Part shown: piece after piece, positions 51,199-60,282 of the stretch
Position numbering within the stretch: position 1 is the first letter of the stretch
How the letters are laid out: each line of letters starts with the position of its first letter
Assembly (NCBI RefSeq): GCF_036242395.1
Contig: NZ_CP108458.1
Location: 4,774,001 to 4,838,000 of the forward strand
Length of the DNA: 64,000 nt
Reading direction: 5' to 3'
Origin: Kitasatospora sp. NBC_01266
GTDB lineage: Bacteria > Actinomycetota > Actinomycetes > Streptomycetales > Streptomycetaceae
Notes under the pieces: generated by a model
The model's input: the letters and a program-made list of their open reading frames with translations, nothing else
Told to the model about the DNA's origin: nothing
The model's database searches: none
Made by a program: the position numbers and the translations under genes

Positions 51199-52038
51199 TC
51201 AGCAGGGTCCGGTGCCCGGGCCGCCGAGGTGGAACGAGGTCGGGGTGACCTCGCCCGCCGAGTAGAGCGCCGGGCTGGTGGCGGTGACCGTGAGCTGGGA
51301 GCGGTCGGTGGCGCCGAGCAGGTGGTAGTCGGAGATCCAGCCCGAGCCGCGCGCGGTGGCGAACCGGCCGTCGCCCATCTGCTCGCAGGTGCTGCCACTG
51401 GCGTGCGCCACCTCGCCGAAGGCGGTGACCATCTGGGCCCTGGTGTAGGTCCCGTTCCAGAGCGAGCCGGGGAAGTAGCCGACCGCCTGCTCGTTGTAGA
51501 AGACCCACCAGTCGCCGCCCACGTTCTGGATGCTGAACCGGGCGGGCGTGCCGGGGCGCAGCGCCATGCCGGCCTTCGCGGTCCGCGAGACCTGGACGAA
51601 GCCGCAGCCGTTGTAGCAGCTGGTGGCGCCGTCCACCCAGTGGTAGACGAAGAGGTGCGGCAGTACGTCGCCGTTGAGGCCGAAGTCGACGGTCCAGCCG
51701 ATCTCCACGGTGGACTTCTGGTCGCTGGACTGCAGCGCCAGTTCCTGCAGCGAGTGCGAGTCGGTGTCCCCGGGCTTGATCGCGGGGGCGGCCTGCAGCA
51801 TCCGCACCGTCGCGCCGGCGGTGTCGGTCACCTGGCGGCCCGACACGTAGTCGTAGCAGGCGCCGAACCAGCAGACCGGGCCGCTGCCGCTGACCAGCGG
51901 GGGGCCGAGCGGCGCCGGGCTGGGGGCGGCGACCGCCGGGCCGGGCACGGCGGCCTGCGCCGCGGGGGCGACGGCCAGCAGGCTGAGGGCGGCGGCGAGG
52001 GTGGTGGCGCCGCTGACGAAGGCCTGGCGTATGCGCAT
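51199..52038 (-). CDS. secreted neprosin-family protein
   Basis: A 279-residue precursor with a signal peptide (about residues 1-30, ending PAAQAAV). The mature part matches the neprosin (DUF239-like) fold: STVEIGWTVDFG with a candidate catalytic Glu near residue 112, LFVYHWVDGATSCYNGCGFV, WWVFYNEQAVGYFPGSLW, and AFGEVAHAS with the second Glu near residue 207. Neprosins are glutamic peptidases that cut after proline. Both Glu are present, so activity is plausible. The ATG at 52038 is followed directly by the RxR signal. Confidence 0.75.
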   Translation of the reverse strand: MRIRQAFVSGATTLAAALSLLAVAPAAQAAVPGPAVAAPSPAPLGPPLVSGSGPVCWFGACYDYVSGRQVTDTAGATVRMLQAAPAIKPGDTDSHSLQELALQSSDQKSTVEIGWTVDFGLNGDVLPHLFVYHWVDGATSCYNGCGFVQVSRTAKAGMALRPGTPARFSIQNVGGDWWVFYNEQAVGYFPGSLWNGTYTRAQMVTAFGEVAHASGSTCEQMGDGRFATARGSGWISDYHLLGATDRSQLTVTATSPALYSAGEVTPTSFHLGGPGTGPC

Positions 52039-52178
52039 GGGGGTTCCGTTCCGATCGGGCGGGTGGGGGAGCAAGCCATTAAGCCTTGATGTAACTGTGT
52101 TTATGTCTCCACTTACATCGGCGGTTAAGCTAGTCCCACCCGACCCGACCCGCAATACCCTGTGCGAGGGTGACGAAG

Positions 52179-53525
52179 ATGAACGACGAGTCGACCGACC
52201 GCGCCGGCATCGGTCCACGGGTGCTGCGCCTGCGCACCGAGCGCGGCCTGACCCAGCGGGCCCTCGCCGAGCCCGACTACACCGCCGCGTACATCTCCAC
52301 CCTGGAGGCCGGCAAGGTCCGCCCGTCCGAGACCGCGCTGCGCTACCTCGCCGGCCGGCTCGGGGTCAGCGTCGAGCAGCTCGCCACCGGACGCCCGCCG
52401 CACCTGGCCGCCGAACTCGGCCTGCGGCTGGCCGAGGCCCGCCAGCTGCTCTGTGCCGGCGAGCCGGCCGAGGCCGCCGTCCACTACGCCGAGCTGGCCG
52501 CCGAGGCCGAGCGCCACGGCCTGACCGAGCAGCACGCGGCGGCGCTGCTCGGCCGTGGTGACTGCGCCCTGGACACCGGTGAACTCGACCGGGCCATCGA
52601 GCACTTCCAGGCCGCCGAGGAGCTGCTCCGGGACGCCCCGCTGCCGCAGCGGGTGCCGGCGCTGCGCGGCCGTGCGGTGGCCCACCTGCTCGCGGGTGAC
52701 CTGCGGTACTCCTGCTACCTGCTGGAGAGCGCGATCGACCAGCTCAACACCGGTGGCCTTGCCGACCCGCACGCCCTGCTGCTGCTCTACTCCGCGGTGA
52801 TCGCGCCCTACATGGACCTGGGCGCGCACCGCCGGGCCGCGCAGGCCGCCGAACTCGCGCTGGCGCTGGCCCCGCAGGTCGACGACCCGGCGCTGGTGGC
52901 CCGGCTGCACCGCGGCGTGGCCCGCACCCTGCTCGCCGAGGGCCGGGCGGCCGAGGCCGAGGCCTCGCTGGCCAAGGCCCAGGAGCTCTACCAGCAGCTG
53001 CGGATCCGCACCGAACTGGCGCACTGCCACTGGATGCGCGGCTACCTGCGGGCCCAGGACGGCGAGTTGGCCGAGGCCGAGCGCGAACTGCGCACCGCGC
53101 GCGAGCTGCTGGCGCGCGGTCGGGCCACCCTCTACACCCAGCAGATCGATGTCGAGCTGGCCGACGTGCTGCGCCGCGCGGGCCGGTCCGAGGCGGCGGC
53201 GGCGCTGCTCGGCGACCTGCTGGACTCGCTGCACCCGGGACGCGGCGCGGTGCACGGCGGCGCCGCGCACCGCCTGCTGGGCCGGATCGCCGAGGACGGG
53301 GGCGATCCGGGCGCGGCGGAGGCGCACTACCGCGCGGCGCTGGAGCTGCTGCAGGGCGCGGGCGCGACGGCCGACCTGGCCGACCTGTGCCGCCTGCTGG
53401 GCGATCTGCTGCGCCGCACCGGGCGCCCGGAGGCCGCCCTGGACGTCTACCGGCGCGGCCTGGGCCACCAGGCCGCGCCGGGCACCACCACGCTCGGCCC
53501 GGCCCCGGCGGCCCCGCCGCTGTGA
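52179..53525 (+). CDS. XRE-family regulator with TPR repeats
   Basis: A 448-residue protein. Residues 10-70 are a helix-turn-helix: GPRVLRLRTERGLTQRALAE and YTAAYISTLEAGKVRPSETA. The rest is a helical TPR array (AAVHYAELAAEAERHGLTEQ, AAEELLRDAPLPQRVPALRG, AHYRAALELLQGAGATAD). It resembles regulators that sense peptides or partner proteins through TPRs. The ATG at 52179 has GAGGG about 10 bases upstream. GTG at 52170 is an alternative with no spacing for a ribosome site. It is divergent from the neprosin gene. Confidence 0.78.
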   Translation: MNDESTDRAGIGPRVLRLRTERGLTQRALAEPDYTAAYISTLEAGKVRPSETALRYLAGRLGVSVEQLATGRPPHLAAELGLRLAEARQLLCAGEPAEAAVHYAELAAEAERHGLTEQHAAALLGRGDCALDTGELDRAIEHFQAAEELLRDAPLPQRVPALRGRAVAHLLAGDLRYSCYLLESAIDQLNTGGLADPHALLLLYSAVIAPYMDLGAHRRAAQAAELALALAPQVDDPALVARLHRGVARTLLAEGRAAEAEASLAKAQELYQQLRIRTELAHCHWMRGYLRAQDGELAEAERELRTARELLARGRATLYTQQIDVELADVLRRAGRSEAAAALLGDLLDSLHPGRGAVHGGAAHRLLGRIAEDGGDPGAAEAHYRAALELLQGAGATADLADLCRLLGDLLRRTGRPEAALDVYRRGLGHQAAPGTTTLGPAPAAPPL

Positions 53526-53544
53526 CCGGTGGCCGGACTTGGTT

Positions 53545-54855
53545 TCAGGAGGGCAGCGGCGTGGGCGTCCCCGGGACGGCCGGCGGCTTGCCACCGGTCA
53601 GCACCCAGCGCACGTCCACGAAGCCCGGCTGCGGCTCGGCCAGCCGGCCGTTCTTCACCTGCTGGAAGGTGACCGAGGTGTTCACCAGCCGCGGTGTGTC
53701 GGCGCTGGCGAGCATGCTGGTCAGCGACCAGCTGAGCGGCGGGGTGGCGCCGCCGGTGTTGATCGGGTTGCCGCTGTCCAGCTCGGCGCGCAGCGACGTC
53801 GAGGTGACCTGCTGGTCGCCCATCCGCTGCACGGCCTGCAGGAAGACCTGGTAGGCGACCCAGGTGGTCTCCACTCCGGGGTCGGAGACGTCGATGCTGG
53901 TCATCCCGGCGGTGGCCGGGCTGTTCACCACCGCGCGCAGCGGGTCCCAGACCTTGGAGACCTCCGGCGGGTACCAGCCGGTCGCGTAGGCGTTGGCCAG
54001 CGGACCGCCGTCGCCGCCGGTGGAGTCCACCACGGACTGCTGGACGCTGCCGATCACCGAGGCGATCCGGGTGTTCTGCCGGGGCTGGCGGCGCAGCGCG
54101 TCCAGCAGGTTCAGGGTGGGTACCGGGCTGAGCGCGGCGGTGACGCAGTTGCCGGGCCGGTCGGCGCCGATCGCCTGCTGGGCCTGGGCGGTGAAGTCGG
54201 AGGAGGTCTCGTTGGCCGGGACGTCGGTCAGTGCGACGTTGGCCGGGGCCAGCGCGGCGGCCAGCGCGCCGACCATGGTGTCGCCGGCCGGGGTGTCGGG
54301 GCGGATCAGCGCCACCGTCCGGCAGCCGGCCGCGACCAGCTGCAGCCCGCTGCCGGCGATCAGCGCGGGGGTGCCGCCGGCCACCGGGTAGGAGATGGGG
54401 CTGGTGAACTCGGGGCTGGAGAGGCCGTAGCCGCCGATGTACGCGATGCCCTTGGCCGCCAGCGGCGGTATGAAGGCGTCGCCGTACTGGCTGTACGAGC
54501 CGACCACCGCCACCGCGCCGGCCGCCACGGCCTGTGCGGCGCAGGCGGTGGCACCGTCGGAGGTGTTGTGCTCGTTGCAGGTCAGCACCTTGAGCCGGTG
54601 CCCGGCCACCCCGCCCTCGGCGTTGATCGTGGCGCCGATCGCGGTGGCCAGCGCGGTCATGCCGGGCCGGTCGGTCGAGCCGGTGTCGGCCGGCGCCCAG
54701 GTCATCACCGTCAGCTCGGCCTTGCTGCTGCTGGCGTCGGCCGAGCCGCCGCAGCCGGTGGCGAGCAGCGCGGGGAGCAGCGCCGCGGTGGCGGCCAGCC
54801 CCACCGCGCGGCTGCGCGTGGTGCGACCGGGCCGCGGCCCAGATCTTTCGGACAT
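53545..54855 (-). CDS. ABC transporter substrate-binding lipoprotein (branched-chain amino-acid type)
   Basis: A 436-residue precursor with a lipoprotein signal: RSRAVGLAATAALLPALLATGC, Cys about residue 34. The mature part is a periplasmic-binding fold of the Leu/Ile/Val family: TINAEGGVAGHRLKVLTCNE, VVGSYSQYGDAFIPPL and TVALIRPDTPAGDTMVGAL. No permease or ATPase gene is adjacent, so the ligand and transporter are unknown. The ATG at 54855 has GGGGGAG seven bases upstream. It is divergent from the 55011 gene. Confidence 0.82.
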   Translation of the reverse strand: MSERSGPRPGRTTRSRAVGLAATAALLPALLATGCGGSADASSSKAELTVMTWAPADTGSTDRPGMTALATAIGATINAEGGVAGHRLKVLTCNEHNTSDGATACAAQAVAAGAVAVVGSYSQYGDAFIPPLAAKGIAYIGGYGLSSPEFTSPISYPVAGGTPALIAGSGLQLVAAGCRTVALIRPDTPAGDTMVGALAAALAPANVALTDVPANETSSDFTAQAQQAIGADRPGNCVTAALSPVPTLNLLDALRRQPRQNTRIASVIGSVQQSVVDSTGGDGGPLANAYATGWYPPEVSKVWDPLRAVVNSPATAGMTSIDVSDPGVETTWVAYQVFLQAVQRMGDQQVTSTSLRAELDSGNPINTGGATPPLSWSLTSMLASADTPRLVNTSVTFQQVKNGRLAEPQPGFVDVRWVLTGGKPPAVPGTPTPLPS

Positions 54856-55010
54856 CTCGTGCTCCCCCTTGGTCGACAGGTGCGCCAACAGCCTTGATGG
54901 GGGTTCACACGATCAGAGGGCGGAAGTTCGAACGGTTGGCCAACTCGGGATGAACACGGTGTGGGAACGCGTGTAGATCCCGTTTGGTCGGGAACGTACG
55001 ATCGTTGCCC

Positions 55011-55529
55011 ATGGCGGTCAGTACAGAAACTTCGAACAGCTCTCCACGAAACCCTTCTCGTCCGGGGCGCCGCTCAAGCACCATGGGCGGCATGCCGCTC
55101 AACGATCTGCCCTGGTGGCGCTGGCGCGCCCGGTTGCGCTCAGCCCTGCACATGCTCGCCGACCCCGCCTTCCAACAGGACTACTGGGCGGGTGGTCGGC
55201 CGGGCTACGGAGATGTCACCGACGCCGTCTACCGCCTGGTCGAGGACAGCTGGCTGGACCGCTGGTCGGCCGAGAAGTACATCGGCACCGTCGTGCGGGA
55301 CGCCACCGAGGCGGCCCTGGTGGACGCCGCCGTGCTGCGGGTGCTGCGGATCCTGCACGAGGTCGGCGCCGATGCCCCGGCCGCCGCCTACCTCGGCCAC
55401 CCCGACTGGCCGGACGCGGTCGCCGCGGCCCGGGCGGCGCACGAGCTGCTGGCGGCCAACGACGGCGAGGACCCGCAGGCCCCGCCGCGTTCGCTCGAAG
55501 TGCTGAGGATTCTCACCCGGATCGGCTGA
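55011..55529 (+). CDS. conserved hypothetical protein, WRWR-type
   Basis: A 172-residue protein. The likely conserved part begins MPLNDLPWWRWRARLRSALHML and continues YWAGGRPGYGDVTDAVYRLVEDSWLDRWSAEKYIGTVVRDATEAAL, mainly alpha-helical with Trp-rich turns. I recognise no domain; similar proteins occur in other Streptomyces. The start is uncertain: ATG at 55011 is taken, ATG at 55083 or 55092 would remove a polar tail. It precedes purU by 116 bases in the same direction. Confidence 0.6.
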   Translation: MAVSTETSNSSPRNPSRPGRRSSTMGGMPLNDLPWWRWRARLRSALHMLADPAFQQDYWAGGRPGYGDVTDAVYRLVEDSWLDRWSAEKYIGTVVRDATEAALVDAAVLRVLRILHEVGADAPAAAYLGHPDWPDAVAAARAAHELLAANDGEDPQAPPRSLEVLRILTRIG

Positions 55530-55645
55530 CCGGTGCCCGGCTGTGCCACCCTTGACGGATTCACGTGACGGAGACACAGCCTGGCCATGCCGGCCGACCG
55601 CGCCGAGGGGCGGGGACGGCCGGCAGCGATGACGAAGGACCAGTG

Positions 55646-56533
55646 GTGGAGCAGCAGAGGGCGACCGAGCCGACCATGCCGACGGAGTACGTGCTGACCC
55701 TGTCCTGCCCGGACAAGCAGGGGATCGTCCACGCGGTCTCCAGCTACCTCTTCATGACCGGCTGCAACATCATCGACAGCCAGCAGTTCGGCGACCGGGA
55801 CACCGACAGCCGGCTCTTCTTCATGCGGGTGCACTTCTCGGCCGACGCGCCGGTGAGCGTGGAGGGCCTGCGGGCCAGCTTCGCCGCGATCGGCGCCTCC
55901 TTCGGCATGGAGTGGGAGATCCACCCGGCCGAGGCGAAGATGCGGGTGGTGCTGATGGTCAGCAAGTTCGGGCACTGCCTGAACGACCTGCTGTTCCGCA
56001 CCTCGATCGGCGCGCTGCCGGTGGAGATCGTCGCGGTGGTCTCCAACCACACCGACTTCCAGGAGCTGACCGCCTCCTACGGGGTCCCCTTCGTGCACCT
56101 CCCGGTCACCCGGGAGACCAAGGCGCAGGCCGAGCGGCAGCTGCTCGACCTGGTCGAGGCCGAGGGCGTCGAGCTGGTGGTGCTGGCCCGCTACATGCAG
56201 GTGCTCTCGGACGACCTGTGCAAGGCGCTCTCCGGCCGGGTGATCAACATCCATCACTCCTTCCTGCCGAGCTTCAAGGGCGCCAAGCCCTACCACCAGG
56301 CGCACGCCAGGGGCGTGAAGCTGATCGGCGCGACCGCTCACTACGTCACCGCCGACCTGGACGAGGGCCCGATCATCGAGCAGGAGGTGGCCCGGGTGCA
56401 GCACGATGTGACGCCGGACCAACTGGTCGCCCTCGGCCGGGACGTGGAGTGCCAGGCGCTGGCCCGCGCGGTGAAGTGGCACAGCGAGCACCGGGTGCTG
56501 CTGAACGGGACCAGGACCGTGGTCTTCGGGTAA
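55646..56533 (+). CDS. purU: formyltetrahydrofolate deformylase PurU
   Basis: A 295-residue enzyme releasing formate from 10-formyl-THF. An ACT domain opens the protein (EYVLTLSCPDKQGIVHAVSSY, residues 12-95), followed by a formyltransferase-fold catalytic domain with RVVLMVSKFGHCLNDLL, NIHHSFLPSFKGAKPY and GATAHYVTADLDEGPIIEQ. Catalytic Asn, His and Asp are all present. The GTG at 55646 has GAAGGA six bases upstream; an internal ATG at 55676 would give 285 residues. It is convergent with the anti-sigma-like gene. Confidence 0.93.
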   Translation: MEQQRATEPTMPTEYVLTLSCPDKQGIVHAVSSYLFMTGCNIIDSQQFGDRDTDSRLFFMRVHFSADAPVSVEGLRASFAAIGASFGMEWEIHPAEAKMRVVLMVSKFGHCLNDLLFRTSIGALPVEIVAVVSNHTDFQELTASYGVPFVHLPVTRETKAQAERQLLDLVEAEGVELVVLARYMQVLSDDLCKALSGRVINIHHSFLPSFKGAKPYHQAHARGVKLIGATAHYVTADLDEGPIIEQEVARVQHDVTPDQLVALGRDVECQALARAVKWHSEHRVLLNGTRTVVFG

Positions 56534-56559
56534 CTCCGGTCAGCTCCGGGCAGCCCCGG

Positions 56560-57708
56560 TCAGGGCCGGGAGAGCAGCGGTACGGCCGCCAGCAGCTCGC
56601 GGATCGCCGCCCGGTCGCCGTACTCGCCGACCGGCAGGTGCTCCGGGTCCCGGTGCGCGGCGGCGAGCTGACAGAACTCGACGCCGTCGATCACCAGTTC
56701 GGCGACCGGGTCGGCCATGGCCTCGGATCCGGGGCCGGCCGGCGGGGTGTCCAGCGGGATCAGCCACTCGCCGCTGGCCGGGCCCTCGATCACCAGCCGC
56801 AGCGTGCGCACCCCGCCGATCCGGGTGACCGGGCCCGCGTAGGCGCGCGGGCGCCGGCCGGCCAGCGCGCCGGGCAGCATCCGGGCGGCCAGGTCGACCA
56901 TCTGCCGCAGGTGCGGCGGGGCCGGCGCGGCGTACGGGTAGTCGACCGCGCGGGCCACGTCCTCGCCGTGGATCCAGGTCTCGAAGGCCCGGTCGATGAA
57001 GGCGTCGCGGACCGCGATGGTGGCGAAGCCGTAGTCCACCGGCGCCTCGGCGGCGCCCGGACCCACCTCGCGCAGCACCGCCTGGCTCTGCGCCAGCCAC
57101 AGGGCGCGCACCGCCTCCGGGGCGGCGCCGGCCTGGTCCAGGGTCAGCCGCTCGGTGCGGTCCAGCAGCTCGTGGAACGGATCGGCCGGCTCGCCGCGGT
57201 CGCCGCCCTGCGCGGGCACCCGGGGCGCACCGTCGGACACCGGGTCGGGCAGGCCCAGCGCCCGGGCGAGCAGCCCGTCCACCGCGGCCAGGTGGCACAG
57301 CACCTCGGCCGGGCGGCGCCGGAGCACCCCGCCGTGCCAGGGCAGTTCGGCCACCTCCTGCCACTCGCCGGGGCCCAGGTCGCGCAGCAGCGCGTCCAGC
57401 TTGGCGGTCTCCGCCGCGTACGGGGCGGCCCAGGGGGCGAGCGGATGGTCGGCCGCGCGGCGAGTCAGGCAGAAGTCGAGCACCTGCTGGCGCAGCCCGT
57501 CCGGCTGGTCCAGCGGGTCGTCGGTGCGCAGCCGGACGGCGGCCCGGCGCAGCCGTTCGCCCTCCTCGGTGCAGTCCGGGCAGTGCGCGAAGTGCCGCTC
57601 CAGCTCGGCGCCCTCCTCGGGCAGGCAGGCCCGCAGCGCCCAGGCGCCGAGCAGGCCGCGCAGCGCCTCGTGTTCCTGCTCCGTCAGCACGAGCTGAACT
57701 CCCGTCAT
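56560..57708 (-). CDS. zinc-finger/MDMPI protein, likely anti-sigma factor
   Basis: A 382-residue protein. Residues 10-60 contain a zinc-finger anti-sigma (ZAS) motif ELERHFAHCPDC (HxxxCxxC). Residues 90-300 match the mycothiol-dependent maleylpyruvate isomerase N-terminal helical bundle (LRDLGPGEWQEVAELPWHG, HLAAVDGLLARALGLP, RAFETWIHGEDVARAV), and the C-terminus is MDMPI_C-like. It follows the ECF sigma gene by 37 bases in the same direction, so it probably holds that sigma factor inactive. AGGAG precedes the ATG. Confidence 0.78.
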   Translation of the reverse strand: MTGVQLVLTEQEHEALRGLLGAWALRACLPEEGAELERHFAHCPDCTEEGERLRRAAVRLRTDDPLDQPDGLRQQVLDFCLTRRAADHPLAPWAAPYAAETAKLDALLRDLGPGEWQEVAELPWHGGVLRRRPAEVLCHLAAVDGLLARALGLPDPVSDGAPRVPAQGGDRGEPADPFHELLDRTERLTLDQAGAAPEAVRALWLAQSQAVLREVGPGAAEAPVDYGFATIAVRDAFIDRAFETWIHGEDVARAVDYPYAAPAPPHLRQMVDLAARMLPGALAGRRPRAYAGPVTRIGGVRTLRLVIEGPASGEWLIPLDTPPAGPGSEAMADPVAELVIDGVEFCQLAAAHRDPEHLPVGEYGDRAAIRELLAAVPLLSRP

Positions 57709-57745
57709 CGCCGCGGCTCCTGTCGCGGCCCCGGTCTTGCCGCCA

Positions 57746-58243
57746 TCATGACCCGAACTCCAGTTCCGACGCGAGCAGTTGCAGGCCGAGTCGGAGGCGG
57801 TGCTTGGTCGCCTGCTCGCTGATGCCGAGCCGGCGGGCGGTCTCCTGGTAGGTCTGGCCGTCCAGCCAGGTGGTCTCCAGCGTTTCGCGCAGCGGCGGCG
57901 GCAGCGCGGCCACCACGTACTGCACCCGGGCGTCGGCGGTCCGGTCGTCGATCTCCGCGGCGCCCAGGTCGGCCCGGCGCAGCCGCTCCACGGCACGCCG
58001 GTGGGTGAGTTCACCGACCCAGGAGCGCAGCGAGCGCAGCTCGGGGTCGAACTCCTCCGGGTGCTCCCAGAGATGGCCGAAGACCTCGCGGGTGAGCTGC
58101 GCCGCGGCCACCTCGTCGCTCAGGATCCGCCAGGCCAGACCGTGCACCAGGGGTGCCAGCTGGTCGTAGAGCTCGCCGAGGGCGCTCTCCTCGCCGCGGG
58201 CCAACCGCGACCGCATCTGCTGGTCCCAGTCCGGTGCGGTCAT
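57746..58243 (-). CDS. ECF-type RNA polymerase sigma factor
   Basis: A 165-residue sigma-70-like factor with regions 2 and 4: SALGELYDQLAPLVHGLAWR and QLTREVFGHLWEHPEEFDPE in sigma-2, a short linker, and sigma-4 LPPPLRETLETTWLDGQTYQ then ETARRLGISEQATKHRLRLG. Its length and lack of sigma-1/3 mark it as ECF. It is the first gene of the pair with the zinc-finger/MDMPI anti-sigma. The stimulus is unknown. Confidence 0.88.
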   Translation of the reverse strand: MTAPDWDQQMRSRLARGEESALGELYDQLAPLVHGLAWRILSDEVAAAQLTREVFGHLWEHPEEFDPELRSLRSWVGELTHRRAVERLRRADLGAAEIDDRTADARVQYVVAALPPPLRETLETTWLDGQTYQETARRLGISEQATKHRLRLGLQLLASELEFGS

Positions 58244-58481
58244 GGATCCACGGTATAGCGGTGCTGCGGGCTCTGAGGGTCTTTTATCCGAAGAGCTGTC
58301 CCTCTTGTTCGAGGGCCGCTGGACATATGTCGCACGGGTGGTTTCGCCGCGTGGCCGCCGCGGGTCGCCGGGGCCGGAGCGGTAGGTTTCGTCACGCCGG
58401 TGCTGGGCCCGTCCGAGCCCTGGGCCGCCGACGTCGAGGACAGTCCTACCGGTAGCTCGTCAGGCAGCAGGTGGTGGAGCG

Positions 58482-58928
58482 GTGCAGGTGCTTCAGGTAC
58501 AGCTGGCGGTGGCGCCCGACCCCGTGGAGGTCGGCCGGGCCCGCCGATGGGTCCGTGCCCAGGTGCTCGCCTTCGGGGCGGACCCGGACACGTCGTTCGC
58601 CGAGGCGCTGGTGCTGGTGGTCTCCGAGCTGGTGACCAACGCGGTGGTGCACACCGGCCGGCCGGCCGTGCTGCGGCTCTGCTGGCCGCCGGACGCGGCG
58701 GCGCTGCGGGTGGAGGTGGCCGACGCCAGCGGCAGCGCCCCCGCACCCCGGCACGCGAGCGCGGCGGCCACCAACGGGCGGGGCCTGGAGCTGGTCGAGC
58801 TGCTCTGCGTGCGCTGGGGCTGGTATCCGCAGGGCTCGGGGAAGTTGGTCTGGTGCGAGATCGACCGGGACGGGGCAGGCTGCGGATCGGCGGTCTGCGC
58901 GGCGGAATCCGGTGCGCTGACGGCCTGA
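58482..58928 (+). CDS. HATPase-domain anti-sigma regulatory protein
   Basis: A 148-residue single-domain GHKL ATPase of the SpoIIAB/RsbW type widespread in Streptomyces. LVVSELVTNAVVHTG is the N-box, LRVEVADASGSAP the G1 region, and NGRGLELVELLCVRWGW the G2 region. Such proteins bind sigma factors or antagonists. No partner is adjacent. GTG at 58482 is the first usable start; the preceding 238 bases hold no other gene. Confidence 0.82.
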   Translation: MQVLQVQLAVAPDPVEVGRARRWVRAQVLAFGADPDTSFAEALVLVVSELVTNAVVHTGRPAVLRLCWPPDAAALRVEVADASGSAPAPRHASAAATNGRGLELVELLCVRWGWYPQGSGKLVWCEIDRDGAGCGSAVCAAESGALTA

Positions 58929-59255
58929 CGGCCGGATTGTGCCGTTCGGCAGGCCGAAACGGAGCGCAACCATTCCGAATTTCGGACAAGCCATTGACGT
59001 GTCGTATCCAGCTGATCACTCTTGGGTCAGCTCTCCGTTGCGAGGGGACGCCAAGGACCAGCTGGCTTGGGGGATCGGGCTTTCGGGCCGGGTCGGCCGC
59101 CGGAGCCTTGGCGAGTGCGGAGCGCCGCTGTGCGGGTCAGGGCCCGTACCGGTGGCCGCCCGGGCCAGGAACGCCCGGCGGCCACCGTGCTTTGCGCCGC
59201 CGCCGGTTCGGGGGGGCGGGTGGGCCGTCGCCACCGCCCAGTAGCATCCGGAACC
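58929..59255. other. intergenic region
   Basis: A 327-base gap between the HATPase and GNAT genes. It contains a TTGACG hexamer at 58993-58998 but no clear -10 at the right spacing. I see no gene or hairpin that I can support. Confidence 0.35.
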
Positions 59256-59789
59256 ATGACCCTGCACTTCACCCTCGACCCCGAACCGACCCCGGAACTG
59301 TGCGCGGAGATCGTCACGCTCTGGACCGACGTCTCCAACGCGGGCGGTGCGGTGGGCTTCGTCCCGCCGGTGACCGAGGGCCGGGTGTGGCCGACGGCGG
59401 AGAAGCAGTTCGCCGGTGTCGGCAAGGTGGGCGACCCGGACGCCGACCGGCTGCTGGTCGCCAGGTCCGGCGGCGCGCTCGCCGGGGTGCTCTTCTTCGA
59501 GTCGATGCGCTTCGACCTGATGGACCACTGGCGGCTGCTCAAGCGGGTCATGGTGGCGCCCGCGTTCCAGGGGCGCGGCTACGGCATCGAGCTGATGGCC
59601 GAGGCCGAGCGGATCGCCCGGGGGTGGGGGCTGGCCGGGCTGCGGCTCACGGCGCGCGGCGGGATGGGCCTGGAGAAGTTCTACGGGCGCTGCGGGTATA
59701 CCGAGGTCGGCCGGGTGCCGGACGCCATCCGGATCGCGCCCGGGGACGACCGCGACGACATCACCTTCTGGCTCGACCTGCGGCCCTGA
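59256..59789 (+). CDS. GNAT-family N-acetyltransferase
   Basis: A 177-residue acetyltransferase. VLFFESMRFDLMDHWRLLKRVMVAPAFQGRGYGIELM contains the acetyl-CoA motif A (VMVAPAFQGRGYG, R/QxxGxG/A type), followed by LTARGGMGLEKFYGRCGYTEVGRVP (motif B). The substrate is unknown. The ATG at 59256 follows CCGGAACC; the open frame further upstream is not supported by any similarity. Confidence 0.85.
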   Translation: MTLHFTLDPEPTPELCAEIVTLWTDVSNAGGAVGFVPPVTEGRVWPTAEKQFAGVGKVGDPDADRLLVARSGGALAGVLFFESMRFDLMDHWRLLKRVMVAPAFQGRGYGIELMAEAERIARGWGLAGLRLTARGGMGLEKFYGRCGYTEVGRVPDAIRIAPGDDRDDITFWLDLRP

Positions 59790-59917
59790 CAGCGGGCGGG
59801 CGCTGCCCGGTCACGGCGGCATGCTTCACTGGGAGACTGCCGCCGCGATCGGGCGGCGCGCCCGCCCGCCGTCAGCCGCCGTACCCGCCGTACCGCCCGT
59901 CACGAAGGAAGCCACCC

Positions 59918-60277
59918 GTGAGCAGCAGCAAGTCCCACGCCACGCTCCGTTACACCTCCCTGCGGGCCAGCATCTTCCTCGGCTGCCTGCTGGTCACCAC
60001 GCTGCTGGGCCACTTCCAGATCATCCCGGTGGTGGGCGCCACCGGGTTCGTCTTCCTGGTGCTGCTGGCCGCGCTGCTCTCGGCGCCGATCAGCTACGTG
60101 GTGCTGAGCAAGCAGCGGGACGAGATGTCCGAGCAGGTCGTCGGCAAGGTCGCGGGCATCCGCTCGCGCGCCGGGCAGCGGATCGCGGAGCAGAACGCCG
60201 AGGAGGACGCGGCGGACGACGCCGCCCGCGCCGGGGCGGCCACCGCGTTCGACGCCGGCTCGGCCCCGCAGTCCTGA
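59918..60277 (+). CDS. DUF4229 membrane protein
   Basis: A 119-residue protein with two transmembrane helices (about 17-35 and 44-70: LRASIFLGCLLVTTLLGHFQ and TGFVFLVLLAALLSAPISYV), then SKQRDEMSEQV and a helical charged tail. It matches actinobacterial DUF4229, function unknown. GAAGGA eight bases before the GTG at 59918 supports the start. It ends 5 bases before the LacI gene, so the two are likely cotranscribed. Confidence 0.8.
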   Translation: MSSSKSHATLRYTSLRASIFLGCLLVTTLLGHFQIIPVVGATGFVFLVLLAALLSAPISYVVLSKQRDEMSEQVVGKVAGIRSRAGQRIAEQNAEEDAADDAARAGAATAFDAGSAPQS

Positions 60278-60282
60278 CCGCC

